A stretch of 33,637 nt of DNA from Candidatus Hikarchaeia archaeon HikBin4 (GTDB lineage: Archaea; Halobacteriota; Halobacteria; Halobacteriales; Hikarchaeaceae): the NCBI GenBank assembly GCA_009889685.1, contig WTZT01000001.1, forward strand, positions 1 through 33,637, written 5' to 3'. The position numbers and the translations under genes were made by a program. Shown in pieces: positions 1-8,063 of this stretch. The notes below the pieces were generated by a model. The model ran no database searches. It worked only from the letters and a program-made list of their open reading frames with translations, and was not told the origin of the DNA. Numbering within the stretch: position 1 is the first letter of the stretch; each line of letters starts with the position of its first letter.

Positions 1-1104
1 AATATAAACCATGGAAACGGGGTTCACCTCTACACTGTAGACGGAACTAAATATCTAGATTTGGGAGCTAGTTACGCTTGTGTCCCCGCGGGGCATAACC
101 ATCCCCACATAATTTCAGCAATACAAACCCAACTAGAAAAACTATCTTATGTTCAAGGCTCTTATCCCCTCTCTATCCGCGATGATTTTTACGAAAAATT
201 GGTCCAAATTTCTCCCGGAAACATCCAAAATGTATGGCTTTGTAATTCTGGAACTGAAGCCAATGAAGCTGCCATAAAATTCGCTCGTCACGCGACACAG
301 AGGTCTCAGATCATTTCAACAAGACAAGCTTTCCATGGCCGTACTATGGGGTCTCTCTCTGCTACTTGGAAACCAACTTATAAGAAAGGGTTTGGACCAC
401 TCATTCCCGACTTCGACTTCGTTACTTTTGGAGACATCGAATCTCTAACAGATAGTATATCCGAAGATACTGCTGCTGTTATTGTCGAACCAATTCAAGG
501 TGAAGGCGGTGTAAATCTCCCCCCATCTAACTATCTACAAGAAGTTAGAAAAGCCACTGAAGAAGTCGGCGCAGCTATGATTCTCGATGAAATCCAAACT
601 GGTCTTGGAAGGACCGGTTCATTTTGGAATTGCAATCAGACCAATGTCGTCCCCGATATACTTACTTCTGCAAAAGGAATGGCAAGCGGACTTCCAATCG
701 GAGTGACTCTATGCAAAGATTGGATTGCCGAAAATCCTGGGGATCATGGAAGTACTTTTAGCGGAGGGCCCGTTATTTGCGCCGCTGGAAATGCTACCAT
801 AGACGTCATCATAAATGAGAATTTACCAGAAAACGCGTCCAAAATTGGTTCGTACCTACTCAAAGAATTAAAAGATACTATTGGATCAAAAACACGTGAT
901 ATACGTGGTTCTGGCCTATTACTCGGAATAGAAGTAAAACGTGGATCTGGTCCCATCCTCACCAAACTCGCAAAAGACCATGGGATTCTAGCATTGCCTG
1001 CAGGAAAAACCGTGGTCCGAATTTTACCTCCTTTAACCATAAATCGTTCTCATGCAGATGATTTTATATTAGCAATGAATGATCTCTCAGAGGACGTGCT
1101 ATGA
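1..1104 (+). CDS. argD: Class III aminotransferase ArgD/LysJ, 5' end cut by the window
   Basis: This is a PLP-dependent fold-type I aminotransferase that probably makes carrier-bound ornithine (or lysine) from the semialdehyde. The reading frame is open from base 1, and the bases before the TTG at 61 encode family-typical sequence (NGVHLYTVDGTKYLDLGASY), so the N-terminus lies outside the window and TTG is not the start. About 367 residues are visible. They include the CNSGTEANEAA cofactor loop, the FHGRT motif, the EPIQGEGG segment, LDEIQTGLGRTG with the PLP aspartate, and SAKGMASGLPIG, whose lysine (about visible residue 225) should be the Schiff-base lysine. The stop overlaps argE by 4 nt (ATGA), so the two are translationally coupled. 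The D-E-F order is that of haloarchaeal ArgW/LysW-carrier arginine operons. Which of ornithine, lysine or both it serves cannot be told from this gene alone. Confidence 0.9.
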   Translation, partial: NINHGNGVHLYTVDGTKYLDLGASYACVPAGHNHPHIISAIQTQLEKLSYVQGSYPLSIRDDFYEKLVQISPGNIQNVWLCNSGTEANEAAIKFARHATQRSQIISTRQAFHGRTMGSLSATWKPTYKKGFGPLIPDFDFVTFGDIESLTDSISEDTAAVIVEPIQGEGGVNLPPSNYLQEVRKATEEVGAAMILDEIQTGLGRTGSFWNCNQTNVVPDILTSAKGMASGLPIGVTLCKDWIAENPGDHGSTFSGGPVICAAGNATIDVIINENLPENASKIGSYLLKELKDTIGSKTRDIRGSGLLLGIEVKRGSGPILTKLAKDHGILALPAGKTVVRILPPLTINRSHADDFILAMNDLSEDVL

Positions 1105-2171
1105 GTTCTAAATGGAGTAAAAAAGAAGCAAAATCTTTACTTTTAGATTTGGTATCTACACCTTCTTACTCAGGACAAGAAACACAATGTGCAGAAAAAC
1201 TAATAGACTTTTTCCAAACTCACCAAAGAGAGGCTTGGATAGACGAAGCCGGAAATGTGCATTCTCCTTTAAATGATGCAGTACTTCTAACTTCTCACAT
1301 GGATACTGTACCTGGGTATATCCCTGTCAAAATAGACGGAGATGTACTTTGGGGCCGTGGCTCTGTGGATGCAAAAGGACCCCTCTCTACTATGGCAATT
1401 TCCGCAGTCACCACCGGAGTAAGTTTTGTGGGAGTCGTCAGTGAAGAGCACAACTCATACGGGGCAAGACATTTAGTCCAAACCCGGACATCTATCCCTG
1501 ATCATGTGATCAATGGGGAGCCCAGTGGGTGGGATGGCATTACCCTTGGATATCGAGGCCTACTCAACGGAACGTATGTGGCAACAAGTAGATCTGGCCA
1601 CACTTCTCGCCCCGAAAAAAATGCTCTCCAAAATGCAATAGATTGGTGGTCCACCGTCGAATCACGTTTTAACGCAGACGATTGGCCTTCTGAGTTTCCA
1701 CAGACAACTCTTGAAAATTCCATTTTCGAACAAGTTACTCCCAAGCCTATTACAATAAATGGTGGTATCAGCGAAGATGGACTTTCTGTAGAAGTCACTT
1801 TTGACGTTCAATTCCGTGTCCCCCCCAATTTATCTGTAGACGAGGTCCGTGAAATAGCAGATAACGAATTAACTACTGGATCCGTTCGTTGGAAAGACAT
1901 GGTCAATCCAGTCATGATGAGTGCTAGAACTCCTCCAGCAAGGGCATTCCGCACAGCAATACGAAAGTTTGGAGGAATTCCTAGACAATTACGCAAAACT
2001 GGAACCAGTGACATGAACATTTATTCCGAATCGTGGGATGTTCCCATGGTTACATATGGGCCTGGAGATTCTTCACTCGATCATGCACCCGACGAACGAA
2101 TTTCAATACCCGAATTTTACCTTAGCGTAGATGTTCTCAACCACGTTTGCAAACGATTATCAAAATTATGA
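1101..2171 (+). CDS. argE: LysW/ArgW-carrier amino-acid hydrolase, M20 family (ArgE/LysK)
   Basis: A zinc-dependent M20 metallopeptidase homologue of 356 residues. It is expected to release ornithine (or lysine) from the C-terminal glutamate of the LysW/ArgW carrier protein. Visible features are the metal ligands in HMDT (H66, D68), GRGSVDAKGP with the bridging aspartate D90, the catalytic glutamate pair in SEEHNSYGARH (E115/E116), and a TGTSDMNIY segment characteristic of the LysK branch. A late histidine lies in SSLDHAPDE. Its ATG overlaps the argD stop and its stop overlaps the argF ATG, both as ATGA, so the three genes form one coupled operon. Assignment to LysK/ArgE rather than bacterial ArgE or DapE rests on the SDMN segment and the operon context. 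Dual use for lysine and arginine is possible, as in Sulfolobus LysK. Confidence 0.88.
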   Translation: MSSKWSKKEAKSLLLDLVSTPSYSGQETQCAEKLIDFFQTHQREAWIDEAGNVHSPLNDAVLLTSHMDTVPGYIPVKIDGDVLWGRGSVDAKGPLSTMAISAVTTGVSFVGVVSEEHNSYGARHLVQTRTSIPDHVINGEPSGWDGITLGYRGLLNGTYVATSRSGHTSRPEKNALQNAIDWWSTVESRFNADDWPSEFPQTTLENSIFEQVTPKPITINGGISEDGLSVEVTFDVQFRVPPNLSVDEVREIADNELTTGSVRWKDMVNPVMMSARTPPARAFRTAIRKFGGIPRQLRKTGTSDMNIYSESWDVPMVTYGPGDSSLDHAPDERISIPEFYLSVDVLNHVCKRLSKL

Positions 2172-3085
2172 CCCACTTATTAGACATAGACGATTTAACT
2201 AAAACGGATATAGATTCCATTTTAAAACTCTCAAAAGAACTAAAACAGTCTCACACTGATGGCAACGTTCCACCTCTACTTTATGGAAAAACACTATCTA
2301 TGTTGTTCCAAAAACCTAGCACTCGCACACGTGTTTCTTTTGAAGTCGGGATGAATATGCTTGGGGGAAATGCAATAACATTTGATTTATCTCAACTACA
2401 ATTAAGTAGGGGCGAAACACTTTCTGACACTACAAAATCCCTTTCTCTTTATGTAGACGCCATTTTAGCAAGAGTCACTGACCATTCTCTCTTAGAACAA
2501 TTATCTTCCACATCTAAAATTCCCATTATTAATGGTTTGTCGGACAAATCCCATCCCTGCCAAGCCCTAGCAGATTTGTTAACTATTCACGAGAATTTTG
2601 GCACATTTGATATCCAAGCCACGTGGGTTGGAGATGGCAATAATGTCGCAAATTCCTTCGCACGAGCATGTTCTATTATGGGGATCGATCTCGTTATAGC
2701 CACTCCCAAAGGGTATGAGCTTTCCTCTGAGACTTTATCTAAAATAGAATCTTCTGACATTTCCTTTTCTACTACAAATGATCCCAAAGAAGCAGTTACA
2801 GAAGCCGATGTCGTGTACACTGATACGTGGGTTAGTATGGGCGATGAATCTACAAGAAAAAAACGTTTATCTGACTTCAATGGTTTCCAAATAAACTCCA
2901 CCTTATTAAGCAAAACCGAAGCTTTAGTTATGCATTGTTTGCCTGCACACAGAAACGAAGAAATTTCTACAGATATACTTGATGGGGACCGATCTTTAGT
3001 CTGGACTCAGGCAGAAAATAGACTACATGCGCAAAATGGATTGTTGGTTCATTTACTCAATCCTATTCAGGACCTTCTGAAATAA
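2168..3085 (+). CDS. argF: Ornithine carbamoyltransferase
   Basis: Condenses ornithine with carbamoyl phosphate to give citrulline. The 305-residue length is normal for the family. Visible motifs are STRTR (51-55, carbamoyl-phosphate binding), HPCQALAD (129-136), the ornithine-side DTWVSMGDE loop (the SMG motif separates OTCases from aspartate carbamoyltransferases) and MHCLPAHRNEE with the catalytic cysteine. An in-frame ATG exists 7 codons upstream at 2147. The ATG at 2168 is preferred because it overlaps the argE stop in the ATGA pattern seen between argD and argE and gives the family-typical N-terminus MTHLLDIDDL. It is the last gene of the arginine operon; the next gene follows after 133 nt. 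Confidence 0.95.
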   Translation: MTHLLDIDDLTKTDIDSILKLSKELKQSHTDGNVPPLLYGKTLSMLFQKPSTRTRVSFEVGMNMLGGNAITFDLSQLQLSRGETLSDTTKSLSLYVDAILARVTDHSLLEQLSSTSKIPIINGLSDKSHPCQALADLLTIHENFGTFDIQATWVGDGNNVANSFARACSIMGIDLVIATPKGYELSSETLSKIESSDISFSTTNDPKEAVTEADVVYTDTWVSMGDESTRKKRLSDFNGFQINSTLLSKTEALVMHCLPAHRNEEISTDILDGDRSLVWTQAENRLHAQNGLLVHLLNPIQDLLK

Positions 3086-3167
3086 AACCAAGTCCTCCAT
3101 CTCAACTTATCAGCTCATAGAAACTTTTGGTATTTGGACTTAAATTTCTTACAATATCCTACATTGC

Positions 3168-3210
3168 TAATAAAACTTAACCCGATGAGTTTAATTCCAG
3201 TTCAAAGGTA
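3168..3210 (+). promoter_or_regulatory. Weak promoter and Shine-Dalgarno candidates before the class V aminotransferase
   Basis: The 133-nt space after argF holds an AT-rich TATA-like stretch (ctaataaaa, 3168-3176). Near 3204-3210 lies AAAGGT, a plausible Shine-Dalgarno about 9 nt before the ATG at 3219. The match to an archaeal TATA box is only moderate. No hairpin or RNA gene was recognised in this space. Confidence 0.3.
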
Positions 3211-3218
3211 CTCCGAAT

Positions 3219-4385
3219 ATGGTCGAAGATTTTTTGATGCTAAACCCAGGACCTGTACCTCTCTCAAAAAATGTAAGAGACGAAATGGCCCGTACATTAG
3301 TTTCTCATAGGTCCTCCGAGTTCGCAGAAACATATCAACAATTTAGGGACGGTCTGGACTATGTGTTTCAATATTCTACAGTTGATGGGAGTTCTAGTAA
3401 CGATAACGGAATGAGTATACCACTTATGGGGACTGCAACCATGGGGATGGAAGCCGCAATCACCAATCTAGCTGGTCCAAAAGATGAAGTAGTTGCACTA
3501 GATAATGGAAAATTCGGAGAACGTTTTGTAGACATAGCAGATCGGAATTGTTTGGTCAAACCCATCCGGGCAAACTGGGGAGATTCTTTTGACATGGATT
3601 CTATCAAAGAAACAATTACTCCCAATACTCATGTAGTCGCAATGGTCCACCAAGATACTTCCACAGGAATCATGAACCCTGTTAAAGAGGTCGGAGAAAT
3701 CGCGAAAGAAAATGGGGCATTTTTCGTGGTAGATGGTGTTTCTTGTATTGGGGGGGATGAGTTTAAAATCGACGAGTGGGGCGTAGATGTAGTAGTCGCT
3801 GATGCACAAAAAGCGTTAGCAGCTCCTCCTGGTATCAGCGCAATTTTTGCCACTGAAAACGCACTTGAATCCTTCGATAATGCCCATGCTGGGTATTATC
3901 AAGATTTACCTGCGTATGTCAAAACGACAAAACAAAACAAAACACCATTCACTAGTGCTGTACCTATAGTACGCGCCTTCGTAGTCGCACTAGAGAACAT
4001 AAAAAAAGAAGGAATCCAAAACAGAATCTCCCGTCACCGAACACAAGCCCAAGCAAACCGTGAAGCATTAGCAAATATGGGGCTTCCTATGTTTCCAAAT
4101 TTAAATGATTACAGCAATTACGCAAATACAGTAACCGTTGTCAATCTACCTGATACTATCTCTAGTAATCCTTCGGATCTATTCAATGCAATAAAACAAA
4201 GAAATGTTGCTATCAGCGGGGGGCACGCACATCTAAAAGATCTCATCTTACGTATATCTAACATGGGAGACCTTTCCACTACACAAGTACTTCGTGGAAT
4301 CCAAACTATTGGTGAAGCCTTATGCGATTGTGGGGTTGATGTGGATATCGATTCTGCTCTTGATATCGCAGAAAAAATACTATGA
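3219..4385 (+). CDS. Class V aminotransferase, alanine/serine-glyoxylate or phosphoserine type
   Basis: A 388-residue PLP enzyme of the alanine-glyoxylate/serine-pyruvate aminotransferase family. Diagnostic features are LNPGPVPLS at the N-terminus, VSHRSSEF, GTATMGMEAA (residues 71-80), the PLP aspartate in VVDGVSCIGG (D172), the Schiff-base lysine K198 in ADAQKALAAPPG, and TPFTSAVP. In methanogenic archaea, broad-specificity class V aminotransferases perform the phosphoserine step, and serA and serB lie 2-4 kb downstream while no canonical serC is visible. A role as the missing serine-pathway aminotransferase is therefore plausible but unproven; glyoxylate metabolism is the alternative. The ATG at 3237 (MLNPGP) is a possible alternative start, but AAAGGT upstream fits the ATG at 3219. 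Confidence 0.82.
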   Translation: MVEDFLMLNPGPVPLSKNVRDEMARTLVSHRSSEFAETYQQFRDGLDYVFQYSTVDGSSSNDNGMSIPLMGTATMGMEAAITNLAGPKDEVVALDNGKFGERFVDIADRNCLVKPIRANWGDSFDMDSIKETITPNTHVVAMVHQDTSTGIMNPVKEVGEIAKENGAFFVVDGVSCIGGDEFKIDEWGVDVVVADAQKALAAPPGISAIFATENALESFDNAHAGYYQDLPAYVKTTKQNKTPFTSAVPIVRAFVVALENIKKEGIQNRISRHRTQAQANREALANMGLPMFPNLNDYSNYANTVTVVNLPDTISSNPSDLFNAIKQRNVAISGGHAHLKDLILRISNMGDLSTTQVLRGIQTIGEALCDCGVDVDIDSALDIAEKIL

Positions 4386-4410
4386 CCTCTATATACTTTC
4401 TCAATAAAAA

Positions 4411-4462
4411 TACGTAATTATCAGTTATATTTATTCAAATAATTATACGTAATAGTTATATT
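4411..4462 (+). repeat. Paired direct repeats upstream of metX, candidate operator
   Basis: Two copies of a composite repeat lie just upstream of the metX TATA box. TACGTAAT at 4411-4418 is followed after TATC by AGTTATATT at 4423-4431. The same two blocks occur without the spacer at 4446-4453 and 4454-4462. The flanks also form an imperfect inverted repeat (tacgtaattat near 4411 against ataattatacgt near 4439-4450). A 35-nt offset and a position directly before the BRE/TATA region suit a transcription-factor site. The function is inferred. Confidence 0.45.
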
Positions 4463-4469
4463 ACCCCGC

Positions 4470-4510
4470 ATAAATATACATAACACAAAACTTTGATCTA
4501 CAAAGGAGAG
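4470..4510 (+). promoter_or_regulatory. metX promoter TATA box and strong Shine-Dalgarno
   Basis: ATAAATATA at 4470-4478 is a good archaeal TATA box and predicts transcription starting near 4500. The resulting short leader carries AAAGGAGAG (4502-4510), a strong Shine-Dalgarno 6 nt before the ATG at 4517. This is the clearest leadered start in the window and rules out the in-frame TTG at 4493. Confidence 0.65.
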
Positions 4511-4516
4511 AACACC

Positions 4517-5734
4517 ATGAACATCACAAGAGATACCGTGGATTTAGGCGAATTCACATTTACATGCGGCGAATCCATTTCAAATCTGGAGCTGGCATAC
4601 GAAACCTATGGTGAATTCACTGGGGATAATGCCATCTTAGTCTGCCACGCACTAACTGGCAGTACACACATCGCTGGTCATCACCGAACCGATACTACTG
4701 GCCAAGCACGTGCATGGTGGGACACGATGGTTGGTCCTGGAAAGCCAATTGATACTACTGATTATTATGTCGTTTGTGTCAATCTAATTGGATCTTGTTA
4801 TGGTTCTTCCGGTCCTTCTTCCATTTCACCAGAAACTGGATCTCCTTATGCCACTACATTTCCCCCCGTCACTGTCACTGACTGGACCCATTCCCAAAGG
4901 ATGCTACTAGATCATATAGGAGTCGGTCGCTTGCACGCTGTTATTGGGGGTTCTGTAGGCGGCATGAATACTTTGGAATGGGCCAAAATTTACCCCGACG
5001 ACGTCAATAAAATCATACCCATTGCAACTGCCGCAAGGTTAGATTCTCAATGTATCGCCTTGGATTCCATAGCAAGTAGAGCTATCACTGGGGATCCAAA
5101 TTGGAATGGGGGAAATTACTACGGTTCTACTCTCCCCTATCATGGATTGGCACAAGCAAGAAGAATTGGTCATGTAATGTATCTTTCAAAACAATCAATG
5201 CTAGCCAAATTTGGCAGACGATCTGCTGGAAGGGATTCACTCTATGACTTTTCACCATCCGATCAGGCAGCAGCATTCTTCCCCTACACTGAAGTCGAAT
5301 CCTATTTGGATTATAATTCTGAAAAATTCACAACTAGATTCGATCCTAATAGCTATCTCTACCTACTCCGTGCGATGGATAATTATGATTTATCTTCTGG
5401 ATATGACTCTGATTTTGATTCAATTTCTGCATTCACAGGAGAAGTTTTGTTGATATCTTTCACTGGGGATTGGCATTTTCCTAGTGCTGCATCCGAAGAT
5501 TTAGCGTGCTCTTTCAGAGATGCCAATATCAACACGGTCCACCATGTCATTGATTCTCCATATGGCCACGATGCGTTTCTCGTAGAGCCAAATAGTGTCG
5601 GTCCTCCTATCTCTGGATTCCTCTCCGATGGAATAAATTCAAGTTCAGTTAACGACACACTATCTGAACACCGCGATTTTCAACCATTGAAAAATAAATT
5701 CGCCCCTGTTCATAACAGCCTTTTTTCCAGTTAA
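4517..5734 (+). CDS. metX: Homoserine O-acetyltransferase
   Basis: An alpha/beta-hydrolase of 405 residues that acylates homoserine with acetyl-CoA (or possibly succinyl-CoA) in methionine synthesis. The catalytic triad is readable: nucleophile S146 in GGSVGGMN, D318 in SFTGDWHFP and H351 in YGHDAFL. CHALTGSTH forms the oxyanion segment, and NLIGSCYGSSGPSS is the family-specific block. The ATG at 4517 is chosen over the TTG at 4493 because a Shine-Dalgarno sits directly before it. No sulfhydrylase (metY) neighbour is visible. Its 3' end meets that of serB with only 6 nt between. Acyl-donor choice cannot be assigned securely from the sequence. Confidence 0.93.
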   Translation: MNITRDTVDLGEFTFTCGESISNLELAYETYGEFTGDNAILVCHALTGSTHIAGHHRTDTTGQARAWWDTMVGPGKPIDTTDYYVVCVNLIGSCYGSSGPSSISPETGSPYATTFPPVTVTDWTHSQRMLLDHIGVGRLHAVIGGSVGGMNTLEWAKIYPDDVNKIIPIATAARLDSQCIALDSIASRAITGDPNWNGGNYYGSTLPYHGLAQARRIGHVMYLSKQSMLAKFGRRSAGRDSLYDFSPSDQAAAFFPYTEVESYLDYNSEKFTTRFDPNSYLYLLRAMDNYDLSSGYDSDFDSISAFTGEVLLISFTGDWHFPSAASEDLACSFRDANINTVHHVIDSPYGHDAFLVEPNSVGPPISGFLSDGINSSSVNDTLSEHRDFQPLKNKFAPVHNSLFSS

Positions 5735-5740
5735 TTCCTC

Positions 5741-6376
5741 TTATAAAACGTTTTTTTCTGTTAGTATTTCTCTCAATTCCTCTACATTCTCCACAATCAC
5801 ATCGCAATATTCTTTCACAATTTCTTTTGGTTTAAACCCAATCGCTAAACCAGCTATTTCTAACATGGGAATGTCATTACCCCCATCACCAATGGCAACC
5901 ACTTCCCCGATTGGTATTTTTGCCATTGTGCAAATCTTCTCTAGAGCATCCCTTTTTGATTTATGAATAAATTCTCCTCTCACTTTTCCCGTAAGACATC
6001 CTTTATCTACCAAAAGATCATTCGCAACAATCCAATCTACACTTACATTCGAATTTTCTAGTGCTCTTTCTACTCCTTCTGAAAATCCCCCTGTTATGAT
6101 TGCAATTTTTATATTTTTTTCTTTTAAATTTTCTAATAATTCCCCCATTCCTGGGCGTAAATATGTATTCCGGTAAACCTTATCTGCATCATCTTTCGAG
6201 ATGCCTTTTAACAAATCCGTCCGTAAATAGAGACTCTCGTCAAAAGTTATTTCGCCCCTCATTGACCTTTCTGTAATTTCACTTATTAGGGACCTGTAAC
6301 CCACTTTTGTAGCTAATTCGACTATCATCTCACCTTCTGATAATGTCCCATCGAAGTCAAACGCAACAAGCTGCAC
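5741..6376 (-). CDS. serB: Phosphoserine phosphatase
   Basis: A HAD-superfamily phosphatase of 211 residues expected to convert phosphoserine to serine. HAD motif I is DFDGTL (nucleophile D7, acid D9), motif II is in AIITGGFS, a lysine follows in HKSKRD, and motif IV is GDGGNDIPM. A helical cap (about residues 15-75) matches the SerB C1 cap. Most SerB proteins have DxDST; here serine is replaced by glycine (DFDGT), as in several archaeal relatives, so another small phosphate ester remains possible. The start is GTG; the TATA box about 24 nt upstream implies a leaderless mRNA beginning at or near this codon. The gene is divergent from serA, the first enzyme of the same pathway, which supports the assignment. 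Confidence 0.82.
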   Translation of the reverse strand: MQLVAFDFDGTLSEGEMIVELATKVGYRSLISEITERSMRGEITFDESLYLRTDLLKGISKDDADKVYRNTYLRPGMGELLENLKEKNIKIAIITGGFSEGVERALENSNVSVDWIVANDLLVDKGCLTGKVRGEFIHKSKRDALEKICTMAKIPIGEVVAIGDGGNDIPMLEIAGLAIGFKPKEIVKEYCDVIVENVEELREILTEKNVL

Positions 6377-6393
6377 AACACTTTCCAGGTCTC

Positions 6394-6409
6394 TTTATAT
6401 ATATATTTT
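6394..6409 (-). promoter_or_regulatory. serB TATA box, leaderless promoter
   Basis: On the minus strand this reads as a long alternating AT tract (aaaatatatatataaa) centred about 24 nt upstream of the serB GTG. That spacing puts the predicted transcription start at the start codon, so the mRNA would be leaderless. No Shine-Dalgarno is present. Confidence 0.6.
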
Positions 6410-6441
6410 CTTAAAACTCCGCATTGCTTCCATAAGAAAGC

Positions 6442-6450
6442 GTTAATAAT
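6442..6450 (+). promoter_or_regulatory. serA TATA-like box
   Basis: GTTAATAAT lies about 27 nt before the serA ATG at 6473. The spacing fits a leaderless transcript. The match is weaker than the serB box about 45 bp away on the other strand; together they make the 96-bp serB-serA space a divergent promoter. Confidence 0.45.
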
Positions 6451-6472
6451 CGTCGACTAGTTTTCCCAAGTC

Positions 6473-8053
6473 ATGAAGGTCATAGTAGCAGAACCTATTG
6501 ACAACTCTGGATTGGACCTTCTCAAAGAAGCTGGCCATGAAGTTGAATTGGCATATAATTCCACCGAAACAGAACTTTTGGATCTGATTAAAACTGCTAG
6601 TGGACTAATAGTTAGGTCTGGCACTTCTGTCACTAGAACGTTAATTGAGGCCGCACCAAACCTCATTATCGTTGGACGTGCTGGGGTTGGCATCGATAAT
6701 ATTGACCTAGATGCAGCTTCTGACAATGGTGTTATAGTTGTGAACGCGCCAGAAGGAAACATACTCGCAGCAGCTGAACATACCGTTGCAATGACATTTG
6801 CAATAGCAAGAAAAATCCCCCAAGCCCATATTTCTCTTAATGCGGGAAAATGGGAGAAGAAAAATTTCATTGGGTTAGAGCTTAATGGCAAAACCGCAGG
6901 AATAGTAGGATTGGGGAGAGTTGGCCAGGAAGTTGCTAAGAGATTTCTTTCACTTGGAATGAATATCGTGGCATTCGACCCCTATATTTCTCAAGAACGG
7001 GCAGACCAACTTGGAATCACTTTATCAGACTTATCTACTTGTATGGTCCAAGCAGACGTCTTGACAATCCACACTCCCCTCACTCCCGAAACAAAAGATC
7101 TCATTGGGAAAGAAGAACTCAAAAAATTAAAAGGCGGTTATCTAATCAACTGTGCACGAGGCGGGATAGTCAATGAACTAGCATTAGCAGAAGCGATTTC
7201 GAATGGCGTTCTTGCAGGCGCCGCGATAGATGTTTTTTCCGAAGAACCTGTTTCTCCTGATAATCCACTTCTTGGCCTACAAAATGTTATTGTTACCCCC
7301 CATCTCGGGGCCAGCACAGAAGCTGCACAAGAAAACGTTTCTCTTGATGTAACCAAACAAGTAATCGCAGCATTAAGTGGAAATCCCGTTGAAAATTCCC
7401 TTAACTCTCCTTCCATTGACGAGGCAACTTTCTCAAAAATATACCCCTACATTGGTCTTATAGAAACTGCAGGCAATCTTGCCATTCAATTACTCGCAAA
7501 ACCCGTTACTTCTATTGAGTTAACATATTCTGGAGAGATTGCATCTCTAGATGTCAGCATTGTCACGGCAAGTGCACTAAAAGGTGTTTTTACTTCACTC
7601 GAGTGGAGAATTAACTCCGTAAATGCCCTCCGCGTAGCACAGGAGCGTGGGGTTAGTATTCAAGAGAATAAAAACCCTCATATAGATGGTTTCCAAAGCT
7701 TAGTCTCTGTCACTCTTCGAAGCAATGACAAATCCATATGTGTAGAATGCACAGTTTTCGCCAATGATGACCCCCGAATTGTCAGCATAGATGGTTTTCG
7801 AATCGATGCAATTCCTTCTGGTCATGTGCTCATATCTCGAAGTATAGACTCCCCCGGTGTTATCGGATTTATAGGCACTGTTCTGGGTGAGCATAAAATA
7901 AATATTGCGGCAATGTTTAACTCTAGAGAAAATATTGGCGGCAGTGCACTCACCGTCTATAACATAGACGATCCAATCTCCGAAGATATCCATAAACAAC
8001 TGAAATCTGATGATCGTATTACTGATATTTACTACATTTCTCTAACTAAATGA
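6473..8053 (+). CDS. serA: D-3-phosphoglycerate dehydrogenase, long form with ACT domain
   Basis: NAD-dependent oxidation of 3-phosphoglycerate, the first step of serine synthesis. The protein has 526 residues, the usual long form. The substrate-binding half is residues 1-100 and about 285-310. The Rossmann fold has GLGRVG (146-151). Catalytic residues are R229 in NCARGGIV, E258 in FSEEPV and H277 in TPHLGAS. An intervening ASB domain (about 320-445) precedes the C-terminal ACT domain (about 450-526, starting near HVLISRSIDSPGVIGFIG), implying allosteric control, probably by serine. It starts 96 bp from divergent serB and ends 10 nt from convergent thrC. Confidence 0.96.
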   Translation: MKVIVAEPIDNSGLDLLKEAGHEVELAYNSTETELLDLIKTASGLIVRSGTSVTRTLIEAAPNLIIVGRAGVGIDNIDLDAASDNGVIVVNAPEGNILAAAEHTVAMTFAIARKIPQAHISLNAGKWEKKNFIGLELNGKTAGIVGLGRVGQEVAKRFLSLGMNIVAFDPYISQERADQLGITLSDLSTCMVQADVLTIHTPLTPETKDLIGKEELKKLKGGYLINCARGGIVNELALAEAISNGVLAGAAIDVFSEEPVSPDNPLLGLQNVIVTPHLGASTEAAQENVSLDVTKQVIAALSGNPVENSLNSPSIDEATFSKIYPYIGLIETAGNLAIQLLAKPVTSIELTYSGEIASLDVSIVTASALKGVFTSLEWRINSVNALRVAQERGVSIQENKNPHIDGFQSLVSVTLRSNDKSICVECTVFANDDPRIVSIDGFRIDAIPSGHVLISRSIDSPGVIGFIGTVLGEHKINIAAMFNSRENIGGSALTVYNIDDPISEDIHKQLKSDDRITDIYYISLTK

Positions 8054-8063
8054 ACAAATGTTT

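Noticed and set aside
3086..3218. tRNA or riboswitch in the gap after argF
   Set aside because: No cloverleaf, T-loop or conserved aptamer sequence could be made out; only AT-rich promoter-like sequence is present.
6457..6891. 144-codon minus-strand frame over the serA start
   Set aside because: It is antisense to the conserved N-terminal domain of SerA and has no recognisable features.
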